From contig NZ_CACOFR010000003.1 of the NCBI RefSeq assembly GCF_902626525.1, forward strand, positions 1 to 64,000: a stretch of 64,000 nt of DNA, in the 5' to 3' direction. The stretch comes from an uncultured Prochlorococcus sp. (GTDB lineage: Bacteria > Cyanobacteriota > Cyanobacteriia > PCC-6307 > Cyanobiaceae). Below, in pieces: positions 51,396-62,335 of this stretch. The position numbers and the translations under genes were made by a program. Every line of letters begins with the position of its first letter. Within the stretch, counting starts at the first letter, position 1. The notes below the pieces were generated by a model that saw nothing but the letters and a program-made list of their open reading frames with translations, did not search any database and was not told the DNA's origin.

Positions 51396-52868
51396 TTATT
51401 TATTTTTGATCCATTGAACAAGAGTTTTAACTCCAAAACCAGTTGCTCCTGATGGATTAATCCCTTTATTCTTATCAGTCCAACAAGTCCCAGCAATATC
51501 AATATGGGCCCATTTAATGTCTTTATCAAAGAATTCTTCTAAAAACAGAGCAGCAGTTATTGACCCACCTGCTCTAGGCCCTGTATTTTTCATATCAGCT
51601 ATATGAGACTTTAAACCTTCTTTATAAGATTTTTGTAAAGGCATTTGCCATAATTCTTCTCCAGCCTGGGCTGATGCAGCTTTTAGATCATTTGCTAGAT
51701 CATTATTATTGCTCCAAAATCCGGCTATATCATTTCCTAATGCAACAACAATAGCTCCTGTTAAAGTGGCGAGATCAATTATTGAATCCGGTTTTAAATT
51801 GGATGCGTAAGTTAAAGCATCAGCTAATGTGAGTCTACCCTCTGCATCAGTGTTATTTATTTCAATTGTCTTTCCATTAGACGCCTTAATTACGTCTCCG
51901 GGATGCACTGCAGATCCATTTATCATATTTTCGCAAGCTGCCACAATAAAATGTATTTCTAATCCCTTTGGTTTGATAGCTCCAAGTGCTTTTGCTGCTC
52001 CTAATACTGCAGCGCTTCCGCCCATATCATATTTCATCATTTCAATTTGTGAGGCACCTACTTTGAGGTTGTATCCTCCAGAATCAAAGGTTAAACCCTT
52101 CCCAACAAGAGCAATCTTTTCTTTTATTGGATCCTCTGACTTCAAAGTAAGATGTATAAATTTAGGATCTAGATCAGAACCTTTCGCTACAGCTAAATAT
52201 GCACCCATCCCTAAATCTTCACATTCTTTTGCTTCTAAAATTTTTACTTCCAAATCATGATCTTTAGCAATTTGAGAAGCTTGCATAGACATTTCTTGAG
52301 GTGTAAGACTATTTGGAGGAGCGGCTACAAGTCTTCTGGCTAGTTCTACACCTTCACATATTTTTTCTGTCTCTTCAAAGCTAATATTCTTAAATTTTTT
52401 TAAATTCAAAAACTCAATTTCCTTAAGAACCTTCTTTTCATCTTTTTTCTTATTAAATCGATTGTCCTTGTAAGCAGATAATCTGGCTAACTCTGCCAAT
52501 TGATTTATTTCTAGTTGTGAATTTATTGATTCCCAAGGGAATAAGATGCTAACTTTTTCATTTTTATCAACAGTTTTTCTGATTAGATTTCCTATGGAGT
52601 TTTCTATATCACTTTTAGTTAGATCTTTTGATTTGCCAAGACCAACAATGATTAGAGTTTCTAATTTTTGATCTAAAAATTCAAAGCTTAAAGTTTTTCC
52701 TTTTTCTCCTTTGAATTTTTTTTGAGTAACTTTTTTTAGTAATAATTTTGGGTCAACAACAAATTGTATATTTTCAAGTTGGCTTGCAATTTCTTCCTCT
52801 AAAACCCCAAAAATTAATGAAGCACCTTGCCAGTTATCTAGATTTTTTTTGAATGTGGAAAATTGCAT
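51396..52868 (-). CDS. pepA: Leucyl aminopeptidase
   Basis: 490 residues, M17 family. The metal site is [14 protein letters not shown] with [14 protein letters not shown] and [14 protein letters not shown] before it, and the C-terminal [16 protein letters not shown] block here reads [17 protein letters not shown]. It removes N-terminal residues from peptides in the cytoplasm, using two metal ions. Length and order are normal. Convergent with msrA. Confidence 0.96.
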   Translation of the reverse strand: MQFSTFKKNLDNWQGASLIFGVLEEEIASQLENIQFVVDPKLLLKKVTQKKFKGEKGKTLSFEFLDQKLETLIIVGLGKSKDLTKSDIENSIGNLIRKTVDKNEKVSILFPWESINSQLEINQLAELARLSAYKDNRFNKKKDEKKVLKEIEFLNLKKFKNISFEETEKICEGVELARRLVAAPPNSLTPQEMSMQASQIAKDHDLEVKILEAKECEDLGMGAYLAVAKGSDLDPKFIHLTLKSEDPIKEKIALVGKGLTFDSGGYNLKVGASQIEMMKYDMGGSAAVLGAAKALGAIKPKGLEIHFIVAACENMINGSAVHPGDVIKASNGKTIEINNTDAEGRLTLADALTYASNLKPDSIIDLATLTGAIVVALGNDIAGFWSNNNDLANDLKAASAQAGEELWQMPLQKSYKEGLKSHIADMKNTGPRAGGSITAALFLEEFFDKDIKWAHIDIAGTCWTDKNKGINPSGATGFGVKTLVQWIKNK

Positions 52869-52892
52869 TTGTAAAATGGATTTAATTAACTT

Positions 52893-53504
52893 TTAGTTAT
52901 TTGTGAAAGTAGTTGTCCACCTATCTCGAGTTTCTTTATTAAAAGGTGGTAACCATAAATATATCAGTTGCTGTTCTAATTTACGTCTTAATTTTACTTC
53001 TTTAGGTACATCTAAGAAGAAACGAATATCTTGGTGATTTGAGAGGTTGTTATGAGCTAGGGCTTCTTTATAGTTCATGAGGTAATTTTTACAGTCATGT
53101 TCTCCCTTCCATCTTTTATTTGCTAAATTTGTCTCTCCTATGTAAAGGATTATTTTTGAACCCTCCATCGAGTCAATTACAAAATATATTGCTGGACCAT
53201 TGTGTATATATTGATTAGTTCTCCAAAAGTTCAATGATAATGGCTGCAGGGAAAAAGGATCAATTTTTATTTCACTAGAAATTGCATTTATTGGAAGACT
53301 TGTTTGGTGCAAAGTTTCATTATGAGAATCTTTTGAAATTTTGAATTGGTGATTATGAATTCTATTTCTCCATTCAGTTAGGATTTCGCCTTTGATTTTT
53401 AGATTATTTGAGTGTTGAAAGTTAATTGATGTATTTACATTTGAACCAAATAGTTCAAATTGTCTATTTGAGTTTGAAATATTATTTACGTTGAATTTTT
53501 TCAA
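52893..53504 (-). CDS. GIY-YIG nuclease-family protein
   Basis: 203 residues. The GIY-YIG fold spans about 100-190: AIYFVIDSMEGSKIILYIGE (IYF and YIG standing for GIY and YIG), then TNLANKRWKGEH with the catalytic arginine, and the family glutamate in KLEQQLIYLWLPPF with PPFN. The N-terminal 95 residues are unlike other members. It may cut DNA or RNA; which one cannot be inferred. TTG start at 53504. Neighbouring genes give no hint. Confidence 0.72.
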   Translation of the reverse strand: MKKFNVNNISNSNRQFELFGSNVNTSINFQHSNNLKIKGEILTEWRNRIHNHQFKISKDSHNETLHQTSLPINAISSEIKIDPFSLQPLSLNFWRTNQYIHNGPAIYFVIDSMEGSKIILYIGETNLANKRWKGEHDCKNYLMNYKEALAHNNLSNHQDIRFFLDVPKEVKLRRKLEQQLIYLWLPPFNKETRDRWTTTFTNN

Positions 53505-53656
53505 TATTTAAAAAAACATGTCTACTAAATTTAATTCTGAAATAATATAAATCAAAGAATTATTTATAAACTAAAATTTATTAATGTTCTAATCAATTTA
53601 AAAGATTCTTGTTATCGTGTAATTGAGCCTTAATCTTGCGAAGTAAAAAAATAGAA

Positions 53657-53980
53657 ATGGGATTTTTTGAGTCAGACATCGTTCAAGAAGAAGCTAAAAA
53701 GCTTTTTTTAGATTACCAAGAACTTATGAAACTTGGTTCTGATTATGGGAAATTTGACAGAGAAGGGAAAAAAATGTTTATTAAAAAAATGGAATCTCTT
53801 ATGGATCGTTATAAGGTTTTTATGAAGAGATTTGAATTGTCTGAAGATTTTCAAGCCAAAATGACAGTAGAACAACTAAAGACACAGTTAAGTCAATTTG
53901 GGATTACTCCTGATCAAATGTTTGATCAGATGAATAAAACCTTAATAAGAATGAAAGATGAACTTGATAAAACTTCTTAA
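53657..53980 (+). CDS. DUF1825 family protein
   Basis: About 107 residues. I choose ATG 53657 (MGFFESDIVQEEAKKLFLDY), because family members begin MxFFxSxIVQEEA; the TTG at 53636 would add seven residues. The rest is helical, with MKRFELSEDFQAKMTVEQL and FGITPDQMFDQM. DUF1825 is confined to cyanobacteria and plastid-containing relatives, soluble, function unknown. 19 bases before tyrS, so probably co-transcribed. Confidence 0.85.
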   Translation: MGFFESDIVQEEAKKLFLDYQELMKLGSDYGKFDREGKKMFIKKMESLMDRYKVFMKRFELSEDFQAKMTVEQLKTQLSQFGITPDQMFDQMNKTLIRMKDELDKTS

Positions 53981-53999
53981 ATTTAATTGTTAAAGCTTA

Positions 54000-55238
54000 A
54001 TGTCAAATAATTTAATATTGCCATCATGGCTGTCAAGAGGAATTGAAGAATATTTTCCAATAAAGGGAATAGATCAAACTTTTTCGGAGAAAATTGATCA
54101 TGCGAAAAAAAATAATAAAAAATTAAGGGTTAAACTCGGAATCGATCCAACTGGAACAGATATTCATCTTGGGCACAGCATATTGTTTAAAAAACTTAGG
54201 GCATTTCAAGATAATGGACATATTGCAGTTTTAATTATTGGGGATTTTACTGCTCAAATTGGAGACCCAACTGGAAAAAATAAAACAAGAATACAGTTAT
54301 CGGAAAAACAAGTAAAGGATAATGCAAAAACATACTTAACTCAACTAGGAATGGGTAAGCCAGCTAATGAATCTATTTTAGATTTTGATTCAAAAGATAG
54401 AATAGAAATTAGATATAACAGTGAATGGTTAAAAGGATTAAATCTTAATTCAATAATTGAATTAATGGGGAGTGCCACAGTAAGTCAAATGTTAGCTAAG
54501 GAGGAATTTAATAAAAGGTACACTTCACAAGTTCCAATTGCTTTGCATGAATTCTTATATCCAATATTACAAGGTTACGATTCGGTAGTTGTTCAATCAG
54601 ATATTGAGCTTGGAGGTACAGATCAGAAATTTAATATTGCAATAGGAAGAGATCTTCAAAGGCATTTTAAACAAGAACCTCAATTTGGTGTTCTGTTGCC
54701 AATTTTGACAGGTTTAGATGGAATTAAGAAGATGAGTAAATCTGAATTTAATACCGTCGCCTTGACTGATGATCCTCTTTCAATGTACTCAAAATTAGAA
54801 AAAGTTCCCGATAATATAATACCTACCTATTTTGAATTACTTACTGAATTAGATTTAAGTTTTCTTGAAAACTCAAATCCTCGTGAATTACAGAGAAGAA
54901 TGGCTTTAGAAGTTACTACTTTATTCCATGGGTATGAAGAAGCATTAAAGGCGCAATCAAACTGTGAAAAATTATTTCTTGGACACAAAGAAAAAGTTGG
55001 AGAAATTCCAGAGATTTCATTAAAAGAAATAGTTTTTCCAGTTAAGTTTTTTTACTTGCTAAGTGCTCTAAAACTTTTCAAATCTAGCAGCGAATCCAAA
55101 AGATCTATTAAAGGTGGTGGTGTAAAAATTGATAGTCAGAAAATAATAAATCCTGATTTAGTTTTTGATTCAAAAAGTGATTTGGAAGGAAAAATTCTGC
55201 AAATTGGGAAAAAAATAATTAAGAGGTTTGTAAACTGA
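54000..55238 (+). CDS. tyrS: Tyrosyl-tRNA synthetase
   Basis: 412 residues, class [20 protein letters not shown] carries the HIGH-type motif (HLGH), and KKMSKSE the KMSKS motif; [20 protein letters not shown] lies between. A C-terminal S4-like part follows ([12 protein letters not shown]). It charges tRNA-Tyr. pyrF begins three bases after its stop. Confidence 0.96.
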   Translation: MSNNLILPSWLSRGIEEYFPIKGIDQTFSEKIDHAKKNNKKLRVKLGIDPTGTDIHLGHSILFKKLRAFQDNGHIAVLIIGDFTAQIGDPTGKNKTRIQLSEKQVKDNAKTYLTQLGMGKPANESILDFDSKDRIEIRYNSEWLKGLNLNSIIELMGSATVSQMLAKEEFNKRYTSQVPIALHEFLYPILQGYDSVVVQSDIELGGTDQKFNIAIGRDLQRHFKQEPQFGVLLPILTGLDGIKKMSKSEFNTVALTDDPLSMYSKLEKVPDNIIPTYFELLTELDLSFLENSNPRELQRRMALEVTTLFHGYEEALKAQSNCEKLFLGHKEKVGEIPEISLKEIVFPVKFFYLLSALKLFKSSSESKRSIKGGGVKIDSQKIINPDLVFDSKSDLEGKILQIGKKIIKRFVN

Positions 55239-55241
55239 AAA

Positions 55242-55973
55242 TTGATTAATAATAGATCTAATTTAGAAGATAAAATAATATTGGCAATTGATGGACTAGA
55301 TGTGAGTCAAGCAAAATTACTTCTAGAAAAATGTCCTAATATTAAGTGGGTGAAAGTTGGTTTAGAGCTTTTTGTTAGGGAAGGTCCAAGAGTTATTGAA
55401 ATATTTAAAAGTTTAAATAAAAATATTTTTTTAGACTTAAAATTTCATGATATTCCAAATACCATGAGTGCAGCATGTTTCCAAGTTTCAAAATTAGGGG
55501 TTGATATAATTTCTATTCATGCTTCAGCAGGTCTAAAAGCTCTTAAAGATGCGAAAAAAGCATCTTTAGAAGGAGCCACCTCAGTCAGTGTAAAACCTCC
55601 ATTTGTTGTGGGAATAACTGTTTTAACAAGCTTTTCTCTTAAAGATTTTCAAAATGATCTTGATAGAAATAATTCAATTGAGGAAAATGTATTGAGACTT
55701 GCAAAGTTGTCTTTTGATGCTGGATTAGATGGATGTGTTTGTTCCCCTTGGGAGGTGAAAAAGTTGAGATCTATTTATAAAGATAATTTTGAACTAATTA
55801 CACCAGGTATCAGGTTAAAGATTGAAAATAAAGATGATCAAAATAGAATTATGACTCCCCATGAAGCGATAGATAATGGCGCCTCTAAATTAGTCATTGG
55901 TAGATCAATATCAAAAGCTATAGATCCTAATAAAGCTATATTAGAAATATTTAAATCTATTAATTCTGATTGA
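55242..55973 (+). CDS. pyrF: Orotidine 5'-phosphate decarboxylase
   Basis: 243 residues. [28 protein letters not shown] and the catalytic [12 protein letters not shown] are diagnostic, with ITPGIRL and LVIGRSI for phosphate binding. It makes UMP in pyrimidine synthesis. The start is TTG at 55242, three bases behind tyrS. Its end overlaps the convergent plsY by 14 bases. Confidence 0.95.
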   Translation: MINNRSNLEDKIILAIDGLDVSQAKLLLEKCPNIKWVKVGLELFVREGPRVIEIFKSLNKNIFLDLKFHDIPNTMSAACFQVSKLGVDIISIHASAGLKALKDAKKASLEGATSVSVKPPFVVGITVLTSFSLKDFQNDLDRNNSIEENVLRLAKLSFDAGLDGCVCSPWEVKKLRSIYKDNFELITPGIRLKIENKDDQNRIMTPHEAIDNGASKLVIGRSISKAIDPNKAILEIFKSINSD

Positions 55974-56550
55974 TTTTGGATTCTTCTCCCTTGAGCAATC
56001 TTGTTACGTTTGTTCTATGTTTCCAGATTACTAATAATGACACAATTAAACTTATAAAAAAGTATGAATGCATAAAGTTACCGAGGTAAAAAAACATAAA
56101 AATAGGAAGTAAGATTGCAGCTGAAATACTTGATAAAGATACAAATTTAGTTTTTGCCAACACTATTAAAAAAATGCCAAGAGACGCTAGTCCAACCTTC
56201 CAGGAGAGAGCCAAAAACATACCTAATCCAGTTGCGACAGCTTTCCCTCCCTTACCTTTTAGCCATATTGGCCAAATATGTCCTGAAATAGCGGATATGC
56301 CTGCTATAACTTCTATTAATTCTTGATCTGTATAATATTGAGCAATTTTTACTGCAATAAGGCCTTTCCCAACGTCAATGATAAATACAAAAAGTGCTGG
56401 CCATTTTCCTACATTTCTTAAGACATTTGTCGCGCCTGTCGATCCAGAACCAATAGTTCTTAGATCTATATTTTTGAGAAATTTTCCAATTAAAAAACCT
56501 GTGGGAAGGGATCCTAATAAATAACTTACAAAGATTATTAAAATATTCAT
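55960..56550 (-). CDS. plsY: Glycerol-3-phosphate acyltransferase PlsY
   Basis: 196 residues, about five helices. The three PlsY loops are [31 protein letters not shown] and [16 protein letters not shown]. It acylates glycerol-3-phosphate from acyl phosphate, the first step of membrane lipid synthesis. Downstream of the DUF3086 gene on the same strand, 5 bases apart. Confidence 0.95.
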   Translation of the reverse strand: MNILIIFVSYLLGSLPTGFLIGKFLKNIDLRTIGSGSTGATNVLRNVGKWPALFVFIIDVGKGLIAVKIAQYYTDQELIEVIAGISAISGHIWPIWLKGKGGKAVATGLGMFLALSWKVGLASLGIFLIVLAKTKFVSLSSISAAILLPIFMFFYLGNFMHSYFFISLIVSLLVIWKHRTNVTRLLKGEESKINQN

Positions 56551-56555
56551 AAAGA

Positions 56556-57566
56556 TTAGTTTAGGTCAAGATCATCGTAAATTTCATTATTTGAACCAGC
56601 GAATGCAAGCCATAATGGGAATTGAAGTATTGGAATTTCAACCGATTTTTCTGCTGCATCAATAATAATGAATGGTAATTCCTCATTAGCTTCTAACCTA
56701 TCAGCTCTTTCGATAACACCTTCAGGTCTTTCAAAAAGAACAATCCCACTATTAGGTCCAAAATCATCTCTAGTGAGACCAAGTGAATCTTGAAGAATTC
56801 TTCTCCATTCTCCTAATCGTTCAGGCTGCGAAGCTAAGATAAGAGTCTGAAATTGATCTCCATATAATTCGCCAAGAATAGATATTAAACCAGCTGATAA
56901 TAAGGCATTTTTTTGTCGAGATCCCCTACTTTCAAGAGAACCTCTGCCACCCATATTAAAGAACCAATCATCCATCATTTCTATATCTGAAGAATCAAGG
57001 CTGCGCCTTAATTTCCAAGGTTCAGCATAAAAATCGGGTTGTTCGGTGAAAGTTGAAAAGCAGTTTTTTATAATCTGCTCATCAGGCTTAAATGTTTCAG
57101 AAAGAGCAGGAATATTAACTACATTATTTGTAATAAGCTCTTGTTTCTTTTCATCAAGTGGAGAAGGCTTTACTATTATTGGTTGAGATACTAATTCAAG
57201 TTTCTCAACATTTTGTGAGAGATTCTGTAAAGCTCCGGTTAAGTACTCTTGAAAGCCCTTAACTCTTTTAGCAATATTATCTGATTGCCCTTTAAAGTTT
57301 GAATCAATATCTTTTTCTAACTCATTTTTTTTTGTTTCTAACTCTTTTATTTCTCTAACTAAAGAATCTTTTTTTGAAACTAGATCTTTAAAAATCTCAT
57401 TAGAAATTTCATCGAAAGATTTGTTTTTATTATCATTTTTTGAACCAGTTTTTTTATTTTGTGCTGTATCTTTTTTACTTATTTGTTTGGATTTATCACC
57501 TGAAATAGATTTATCTATTGTTAATTCCTTTTCAGAATTATTGTTTGAAATTTCTGTATTTTTCAT
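56556..57566 (-). CDS. DUF3086 domain protein with coiled coil
   Basis: 336 residues. The first 60 residues are Lys/Ser/Asn-rich; a coiled coil follows ([20 protein letters not shown]) up to about residue 125; the C-terminal domain from about 155 has [38 protein letters not shown] and [19 protein letters not shown], the cyanobacterial DUF3086. Soluble, function unknown. Between DUF3119 and plsY in a minus-strand run of lipid-linked genes. Confidence 0.82.
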   Translation of the reverse strand: MKNTEISNNNSEKELTIDKSISGDKSKQISKKDTAQNKKTGSKNDNKNKSFDEISNEIFKDLVSKKDSLVREIKELETKKNELEKDIDSNFKGQSDNIAKRVKGFQEYLTGALQNLSQNVEKLELVSQPIIVKPSPLDEKKQELITNNVVNIPALSETFKPDEQIIKNCFSTFTEQPDFYAEPWKLRRSLDSSDIEMMDDWFFNMGGRGSLESRGSRQKNALLSAGLISILGELYGDQFQTLILASQPERLGEWRRILQDSLGLTRDDFGPNSGIVLFERPEGVIERADRLEANEELPFIIIDAAEKSVEIPILQFPLWLAFAGSNNEIYDDLDLN

Positions 57567-57599
57567 TAAAATAATCTCGATAAATAAACAAACATAAAT

Positions 57600-58016
57600 T
57601 TAGGAATTTTTAATCTCCAAGGATTCAACTTTTTTTATAAGTTCATCTTTTAATTGCTTTGGATTAAATAATATTGGTAATAAATGTGGACTAGACTTTT
57701 CTCTAAAATAAAAAATACCCGGGATTACAGGAAAGAATAATTTCCAAGATATCCAGTTTTTAAATGGAAAAGTCCTAATCTCTTTCCCTAATTGTAAAAC
57801 GATTAAATCATCACTTGTAATTTTTATTCTTAAGGTAAATGATTGAAGCAATAAAAAAAAGCTAAAAGATGCAAAAAATATTGTAGGCAAAGAACCAATA
57901 TTTAAAAATAAAAGCATAAAACTTAAAACTATTAAAATGATTGGTAATTGAAATGATGGTGAAATTATTACTGGTTCTTCTTTTTTTGTTTTAGTGTTAA
58001 TCATTGAATCATCCAA
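57600..58016 (-). CDS. DUF3119 family membrane protein
   Basis: 138 residues. Two N-terminal helices (LPIILIVLSFMLLFLNIG and PTIFFASFSFFLLLQSF) precede a soluble C-terminal domain with LRIKITSDDLIVLQLGKEIR and FPFKNWISWKLFFP, the DUF3119 pattern of cyanobacteria. Its start overlaps the end of the MlaE permease gene by 8 bases, so the two are probably coupled and may act in the same lipid transport process. Confidence 0.85.
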   Translation of the reverse strand: MDDSMINTKTKKEEPVIISPSFQLPIILIVLSFMLLFLNIGSLPTIFFASFSFFLLLQSFTLRIKITSDDLIVLQLGKEIRTFPFKNWISWKLFFPVIPGIFYFREKSSPHLLPILFNPKQLKDELIKKVESLEIKNS

Positions 58017-58764
58017 ATAAAATTTGTGTTAGGAATACATCCATTAAAGATACAGTAACGAGAGTCATTACGACCGCGCCTGTTGTGCTTGTTCCAACTT
58101 CTTTTGGACCACCTTTAGTGGTTAGTCCATATCCACAAGCAATAATTGAAATAAGTAATCCGAACACTACAGATTTTATTATCATCGAGGTTAAATCTGA
58201 ACTAGTTAAACTTACATTACCTGATCTTACAGATGTCCAAAAAACTATCGGAGGAACTTTATAAAAAATTGTGCTCCAAATTTGTCCACTCCACAAAGCT
58301 ACGGATAAAAACAAAAGACACTGTATCGGAGACATTATTATCATAGATAGTAATCTTGGAACTACTAAATATTGGACTGGTTCAGTCCTTAACATTGTTA
58401 TAGCCTCAATTTGTTCTGTAACTTTCATAGTACCTAGTTGAGCAGCATAAGCTGTGGCAACCTTCCCAGTCATTAAAGTAGCAGTTAGAAGAGGAGCCAT
58501 TTCTCTCGCCATTCCTACTGCCAATAGACCGCCTATTTCACTTGAAACCCCCATACTTGTAAGTTGTGATGCAACTTGAATATTAAAGACTGTACCCGCA
58601 GCAATTCCTGTAATTAATACAATCAATAAACTTCCGGGACCTGACTCCATTAGTTGGTCAAAGAGATCATTTTTGGAAATTTTACCCCTAAAGATAAAGT
58701 TGATTGCTTGCCCGCCAATGATAAAGCTGCTTAGAAGTCTTTTGAAAAAAATTGGGAAATACAT
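58009..58764 (-). CDS. MlaE-family ABC transporter permease
   Basis: 251 residues, about five helices. GSLLIVLITGIAAGTVFNIQ, AREMAPLLTATLMTGKVATA and YAAQLGTMKVTEQIEAITML are MlaE hallmarks. It is the membrane part of a lipid ABC transporter between the plasma, thylakoid or outer membranes, related to plastid TGD1. The ATPase and substrate-binding subunits are not in this window. Overlaps DUF3119. Confidence 0.93.
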   Translation of the reverse strand: MYFPIFFKRLLSSFIIGGQAINFIFRGKISKNDLFDQLMESGPGSLLIVLITGIAAGTVFNIQVASQLTSMGVSSEIGGLLAVGMAREMAPLLTATLMTGKVATAYAAQLGTMKVTEQIEAITMLRTEPVQYLVVPRLLSMIIMSPIQCLLFLSVALWSGQIWSTIFYKVPPIVFWTSVRSGNVSLTSSDLTSMIIKSVVFGLLISIIACGYGLTTKGGPKEVGTSTTGAVVMTLVTVSLMDVFLTQILFG

Positions 58765-58773
58765 ATTTCTATA

Positions 58774-60171
58774 TTAGTTTGAAATTGATTCTCGATCCCA
58801 TTTTCGCATTACTAAAAGACCAATTATTACTAATACTGAGGGTATAAAACCAATACATAATCTAATAGTTAATTGTGCTGAAGTACATTGTTCAATAATA
58901 TTAAAACTATTTTTATCTACAAAACATGACTGATAACCAGATAAATACAACAGTAATCCTAATAACTGGACACTCAAAGCGATTCCAATTTTCTGAATAA
59001 GTACCATCCAAGCAGTATATAATCCTGCTGGTTTCTCTGGATCTTCGTCTATTGCATCAGGAAGTAGTGACCAAGGGATAAGAAAAGCAGTTGAAGCTCC
59101 AATGCCAATAAGACAAATTATGAAAATTAAAACAATGAACAAAATTATGTTACCGGGATTAAAAAATAGACTATACCCAACTCCTGAAACTTTTGATAAA
59201 GAAGGCAAAAATAAAGCTGCCGTGCAAGAAATAATCCACAAAATCGCTCCATAGTTTAATGCTGAAATTCTATTTAATTTATTTGAAACTCTTGTCCATA
59301 TTTGTAAACCTACTAAGGCGCTTATTTGGAAAGGTATCGGGATCCATTTTGCAATATCTGTTGGCACTCTTAGTACATCCTCTACATAGATTAATGCTAC
59401 CGTTTGCATCAATTGTAAGGCGCACCAGAGAAGAATATAAAGCGTAATAACTTTAAGAAATTTTTTATTTCTGAAGATCCTTTTGAATTGAAGTGTTACA
59501 GCTTCAACTTTTCCTGAAGGCCTTCTTGCCTTTTTTGCATATGGAGCCAATCCCCAACAAGATATTAATGTTGATGTAACTGCAATACAGCCACTTATCT
59601 TACCCATTAAAAAATATTCATTATTTAATGATCCCTCAGAACCTAAAACAACTCCAGCAATTATCAAACCAGTTAATCCTGCTATTATTGATCCTGTAAA
59701 TCTAGATGCGTTTAACCTTGTTCTTATTGATGTTTTTGCAGAAATTTCAGTTGAAAGAGCAGCAAAAGGTAGATTAATACTTGTATAGGCAGTCATTACG
59801 ACTATAGAAATTATGGCATAGTAAATAGTCTTATTTAGTACGGAACCTGTAGGTGTCCACCATATTGCAGCTAAAGAAAAACCAAGAGGGACAGATGCTG
59901 CTAACATCCAAGGTATTCTAGGTCCCCATCTTGATTTGGTGCGATCACTTAACCATCCTATTAAAGGATCATTTATAGCGTCCCATATCTTTATTAACAT
60001 CAATAATGAGCCTGCAACTATAACAGGTAATCCAGCCGAAATAAAAAATTTGAATAGAAAAAAACCAAATTGAGTCGCCACTAAACCAGTGCCTGCATCT
60101 CCTAGTCCATAGGAGATCATCAATCTTGTTGTTGATCCAGTAATATTTTTTTTCGAGTGTGAATTTTTCAA
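58774..60171 (-). CDS. GPH-family (MelB-like) sugar:cation symporter
   Basis: 465 residues, twelve helices. WDAINDPLIGWLSDRTKSRWGPRIPW is split here by its length into DAINDPLIGWLSDRT and RWGPRIPWML, the GPH signature; later AFLIPWSLLPDAIDEDPEKP. Such transporters move glycosides or other sugars with cations. TTG start at 60171, or the ATG of MISYGLGDAG further in. Beside glgX, so a role in sugar or glucosylglycerate-type solute handling is plausible but unproven. Confidence 0.86.
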   Translation of the reverse strand: MKNSHSKKNITGSTTRLMISYGLGDAGTGLVATQFGFFLFKFFISAGLPVIVAGSLLMLIKIWDAINDPLIGWLSDRTKSRWGPRIPWMLAASVPLGFSLAAIWWTPTGSVLNKTIYYAIISIVVMTAYTSINLPFAALSTEISAKTSIRTRLNASRFTGSIIAGLTGLIIAGVVLGSEGSLNNEYFLMGKISGCIAVTSTLISCWGLAPYAKKARRPSGKVEAVTLQFKRIFRNKKFLKVITLYILLWCALQLMQTVALIYVEDVLRVPTDIAKWIPIPFQISALVGLQIWTRVSNKLNRISALNYGAILWIISCTAALFLPSLSKVSGVGYSLFFNPGNIILFIVLIFIICLIGIGASTAFLIPWSLLPDAIDEDPEKPAGLYTAWMVLIQKIGIALSVQLLGLLLYLSGYQSCFVDKNSFNIIEQCTSAQLTIRLCIGFIPSVLVIIGLLVMRKWDRESISN

Positions 60172-60232
60172 CCTTTTTAGTTTGTTGATTGTTTGATAAT
60201 GTATTATTGCAATGGTAATTCTATTACTTTTT

Positions 60233-60303
60233 GCGGGCGTGGTTTAGTGGTAAAACCTCAGCCTTCCAAGCTGAAGATGCGGGTTCGATTCCCGCCGCCC
60301 GCT
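60233..60303 (+). tRNA. tRNA-Gly(TCC)
   Basis: GCGGGCG and CGCCCGC form a perfect acceptor stem with discriminator T. The D-arm has GGTTTAGTGGTAAAACC; the anticodon stem TCAGC/GCTGA flanks CTTCCAA, giving TCC; the T-arm has GGGTTCGATTCCC. No CCA is encoded. Its 3' end is one base from the stop of the oppositely oriented glgX. Confidence 0.96.
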
Positions 60304-60304
60304 T

Positions 60305-62335
60305 TTAGAATAAATTATTTTTTGTTCCAAATACTTCTTCTGAAATAATTAATAGAGAGCTTCTACTTTTTATTAAAACAGATTTTTCGTTTATAGTTAA
60401 GGGTTCAAAAAATTCGGACATACTAGTGTCAATAACTTTTAACCATTTAAATTTACTTTTTGGTAATTGAAAATCTATACTTTTTGAATACGCGTTCAAA
60501 CCTATCCAGATTAAAGGATTATTTTTACCTTTATTAATGCTAAATGCAACTGTGTGTGACCAACTACTCCAATCAGGGTTATCTAACTTTGTTCCATGCC
60601 AATGATATGTAGGAATATTGTCATTGTTTTTATTGTTAGTTAATAATGCTGGATTAAAAATGTTTATAAGTTTTTTTCGAATTTTTATAACGTATTTGCA
60701 ATAATTTAATAATTCTAAATCTTGTTGACAATGATCCCAATTCATCCAACCCAATAAATTATTTTGGCACCAAGAATTATTGTTACCTCCTTGAGACCTC
60801 CCTATTTCATCACCCATAAGTAACATAGGAACACCTCTAGAGATAAGTAAACTAAGCAGAAGATTTTTTTGTTGTCTTTTTCTTAAATCATTGATTAACA
60901 GATTTGTAGTTGGACCCTCTATTCCATGATTCCAAGAATTATTGTGATTATCTCCATCTCTATTTTGTTCTCTATTCGCAAAATTATGTTTTCCATTAAA
61001 AGTTACTAAATCTTTTAGGGTAAAACCATCATGTGAAGTGATAAAGTTTATGGAATTTGGGAAAATACTATCTTTATAAATAGATGGACTCCCTTTTATT
61101 TTATCGCTCATATTCCAAGCTGTTTCTTTATCTCCTTTCCAAAATCTTCGAAGGTCATCTCTAAAATGACCATTCCAAGTGAAGGTATTCTTAGATGGGA
61201 AATCACCTAGTTTATATAGACCACCACAATCCCATGGTTCACTTATAAACTTGATATCTATCAACTCTGGTTCACACTCAATATCTTCAAAAATTGGTGG
61301 ATTATTTAGTGGTATGAGATTTTCTCCTCTTGATAGGGCAATTCCTAAATCAAATCTAAAGCCATCAACTCCAAATTCACTTGCCCAACATTTTAATGAT
61401 TCAATTATTAGTTTTCTTACTAATCCTCTGTTAGCTGCAATAGTATTTCCACATCCAGAGACATCCTGGTAATTTTTGTCTTTTCCAATAAAGTAATAAA
61501 GATTTTCGTCGATACCTTTCCAAGATAAAGTAGGCCCTTGAGAATCTCCTTCAGATGTGTGGTTGAATACAACATCCAATATAACTTCTATGTTTGCTTT
61601 ATGACATTCCTCTACAAACATTCTAAATTCCTCTCTATTTTTATCAGCGGATTCATTCGAAAGATATTCAAAATGCGGGGTGAACCAACTGATTGGACTA
61701 TAACCCCAAAAATTCTCTAAACCTTTTGGAGCATCAGTTGGATCAAAACAAAAAATTGGAAGTAATTCTATTGTTGTTACGCCCAATTCTTTTAGATATG
61801 GAATTTTTTTTAAAACTTTCTTAAAACAACTTTCATCTTTATCAATTGATTCAGTAAAGGCTTTTATATGAAGTTCATAAATAATTGTTTCTTCCCAAGA
61901 ATGTTTCGGTCTTGGATAATCTTTAAAATTAAATAAGTTCCTTTCGCAAACAACGCTTTTGAGACAAGAATTGACATTTTCATTCTTTTTTAAAGCATTT
62001 TCTCTTTTATAACTTCTCCATCCAGTAATACCTCTTGAACATGGATCAAGTAATACTTTTTTTTCGTAGTTATTGTTAATGCCATTATTTTTCTGTTTTA
62101 TTCTAAAAGCATAAATACAACCTTCATATATATTCCTTATTTCAGCATGCCAATAGGGTCCTGTATTATGATTCTGATCAAGTTTTAATATTGTTTTTGG
62201 TAAAGTGGAATCCTCTTTCTCAAAAATTAAGATTTCTACGTATTCTGCATTTGTGGCTATTAGGGAAAAATTAACTCCTTGTGAAGTTAGAGAACTTCCT
62301 AAAGGAAATGGTTTGCCTTTATTGATATGATTCAC
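60305..62335 (-). CDS. glgX: Glycogen debranching enzyme GlgX (isoamylase-type)
   Basis: 676 residues. An N-terminal carbohydrate-binding domain (GKPFPLGSSLTSQGVNFSLI) precedes the GH13 barrel: VILDVVFNHTSEGD, DGFRFDLGIALSRG with the nucleophile, FISEPWDCGG with the acid, and NFITSHDGFTLKDL. It hydrolyses alpha-1,6 branches in glycogen after phosphorylase. GTG start at 62335. Convergent with tRNA-Gly. Confidence 0.93.
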   Translation of the reverse strand: MNHINKGKPFPLGSSLTSQGVNFSLIATNAEYVEILIFEKEDSTLPKTILKLDQNHNTGPYWHAEIRNIYEGCIYAFRIKQKNNGINNNYEKKVLLDPCSRGITGWRSYKRENALKKNENVNSCLKSVVCERNLFNFKDYPRPKHSWEETIIYELHIKAFTESIDKDESCFKKVLKKIPYLKELGVTTIELLPIFCFDPTDAPKGLENFWGYSPISWFTPHFEYLSNESADKNREEFRMFVEECHKANIEVILDVVFNHTSEGDSQGPTLSWKGIDENLYYFIGKDKNYQDVSGCGNTIAANRGLVRKLIIESLKCWASEFGVDGFRFDLGIALSRGENLIPLNNPPIFEDIECEPELIDIKFISEPWDCGGLYKLGDFPSKNTFTWNGHFRDDLRRFWKGDKETAWNMSDKIKGSPSIYKDSIFPNSINFITSHDGFTLKDLVTFNGKHNFANREQNRDGDNHNNSWNHGIEGPTTNLLINDLRKRQQKNLLLSLLISRGVPMLLMGDEIGRSQGGNNNSWCQNNLLGWMNWDHCQQDLELLNYCKYVIKIRKKLINIFNPALLTNNKNNDNIPTYHWHGTKLDNPDWSSWSHTVAFSINKGKNNPLIWIGLNAYSKSIDFQLPKSKFKWLKVIDTSMSEFFEPLTINEKSVLIKSRSSLLIISEEVFGTKNNLF

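Noticed and set aside
51829-52260. 143-codon plus-strand frame inside pepA
   Set aside because: Shadow of the conserved aminopeptidase active-site region on the minus strand.
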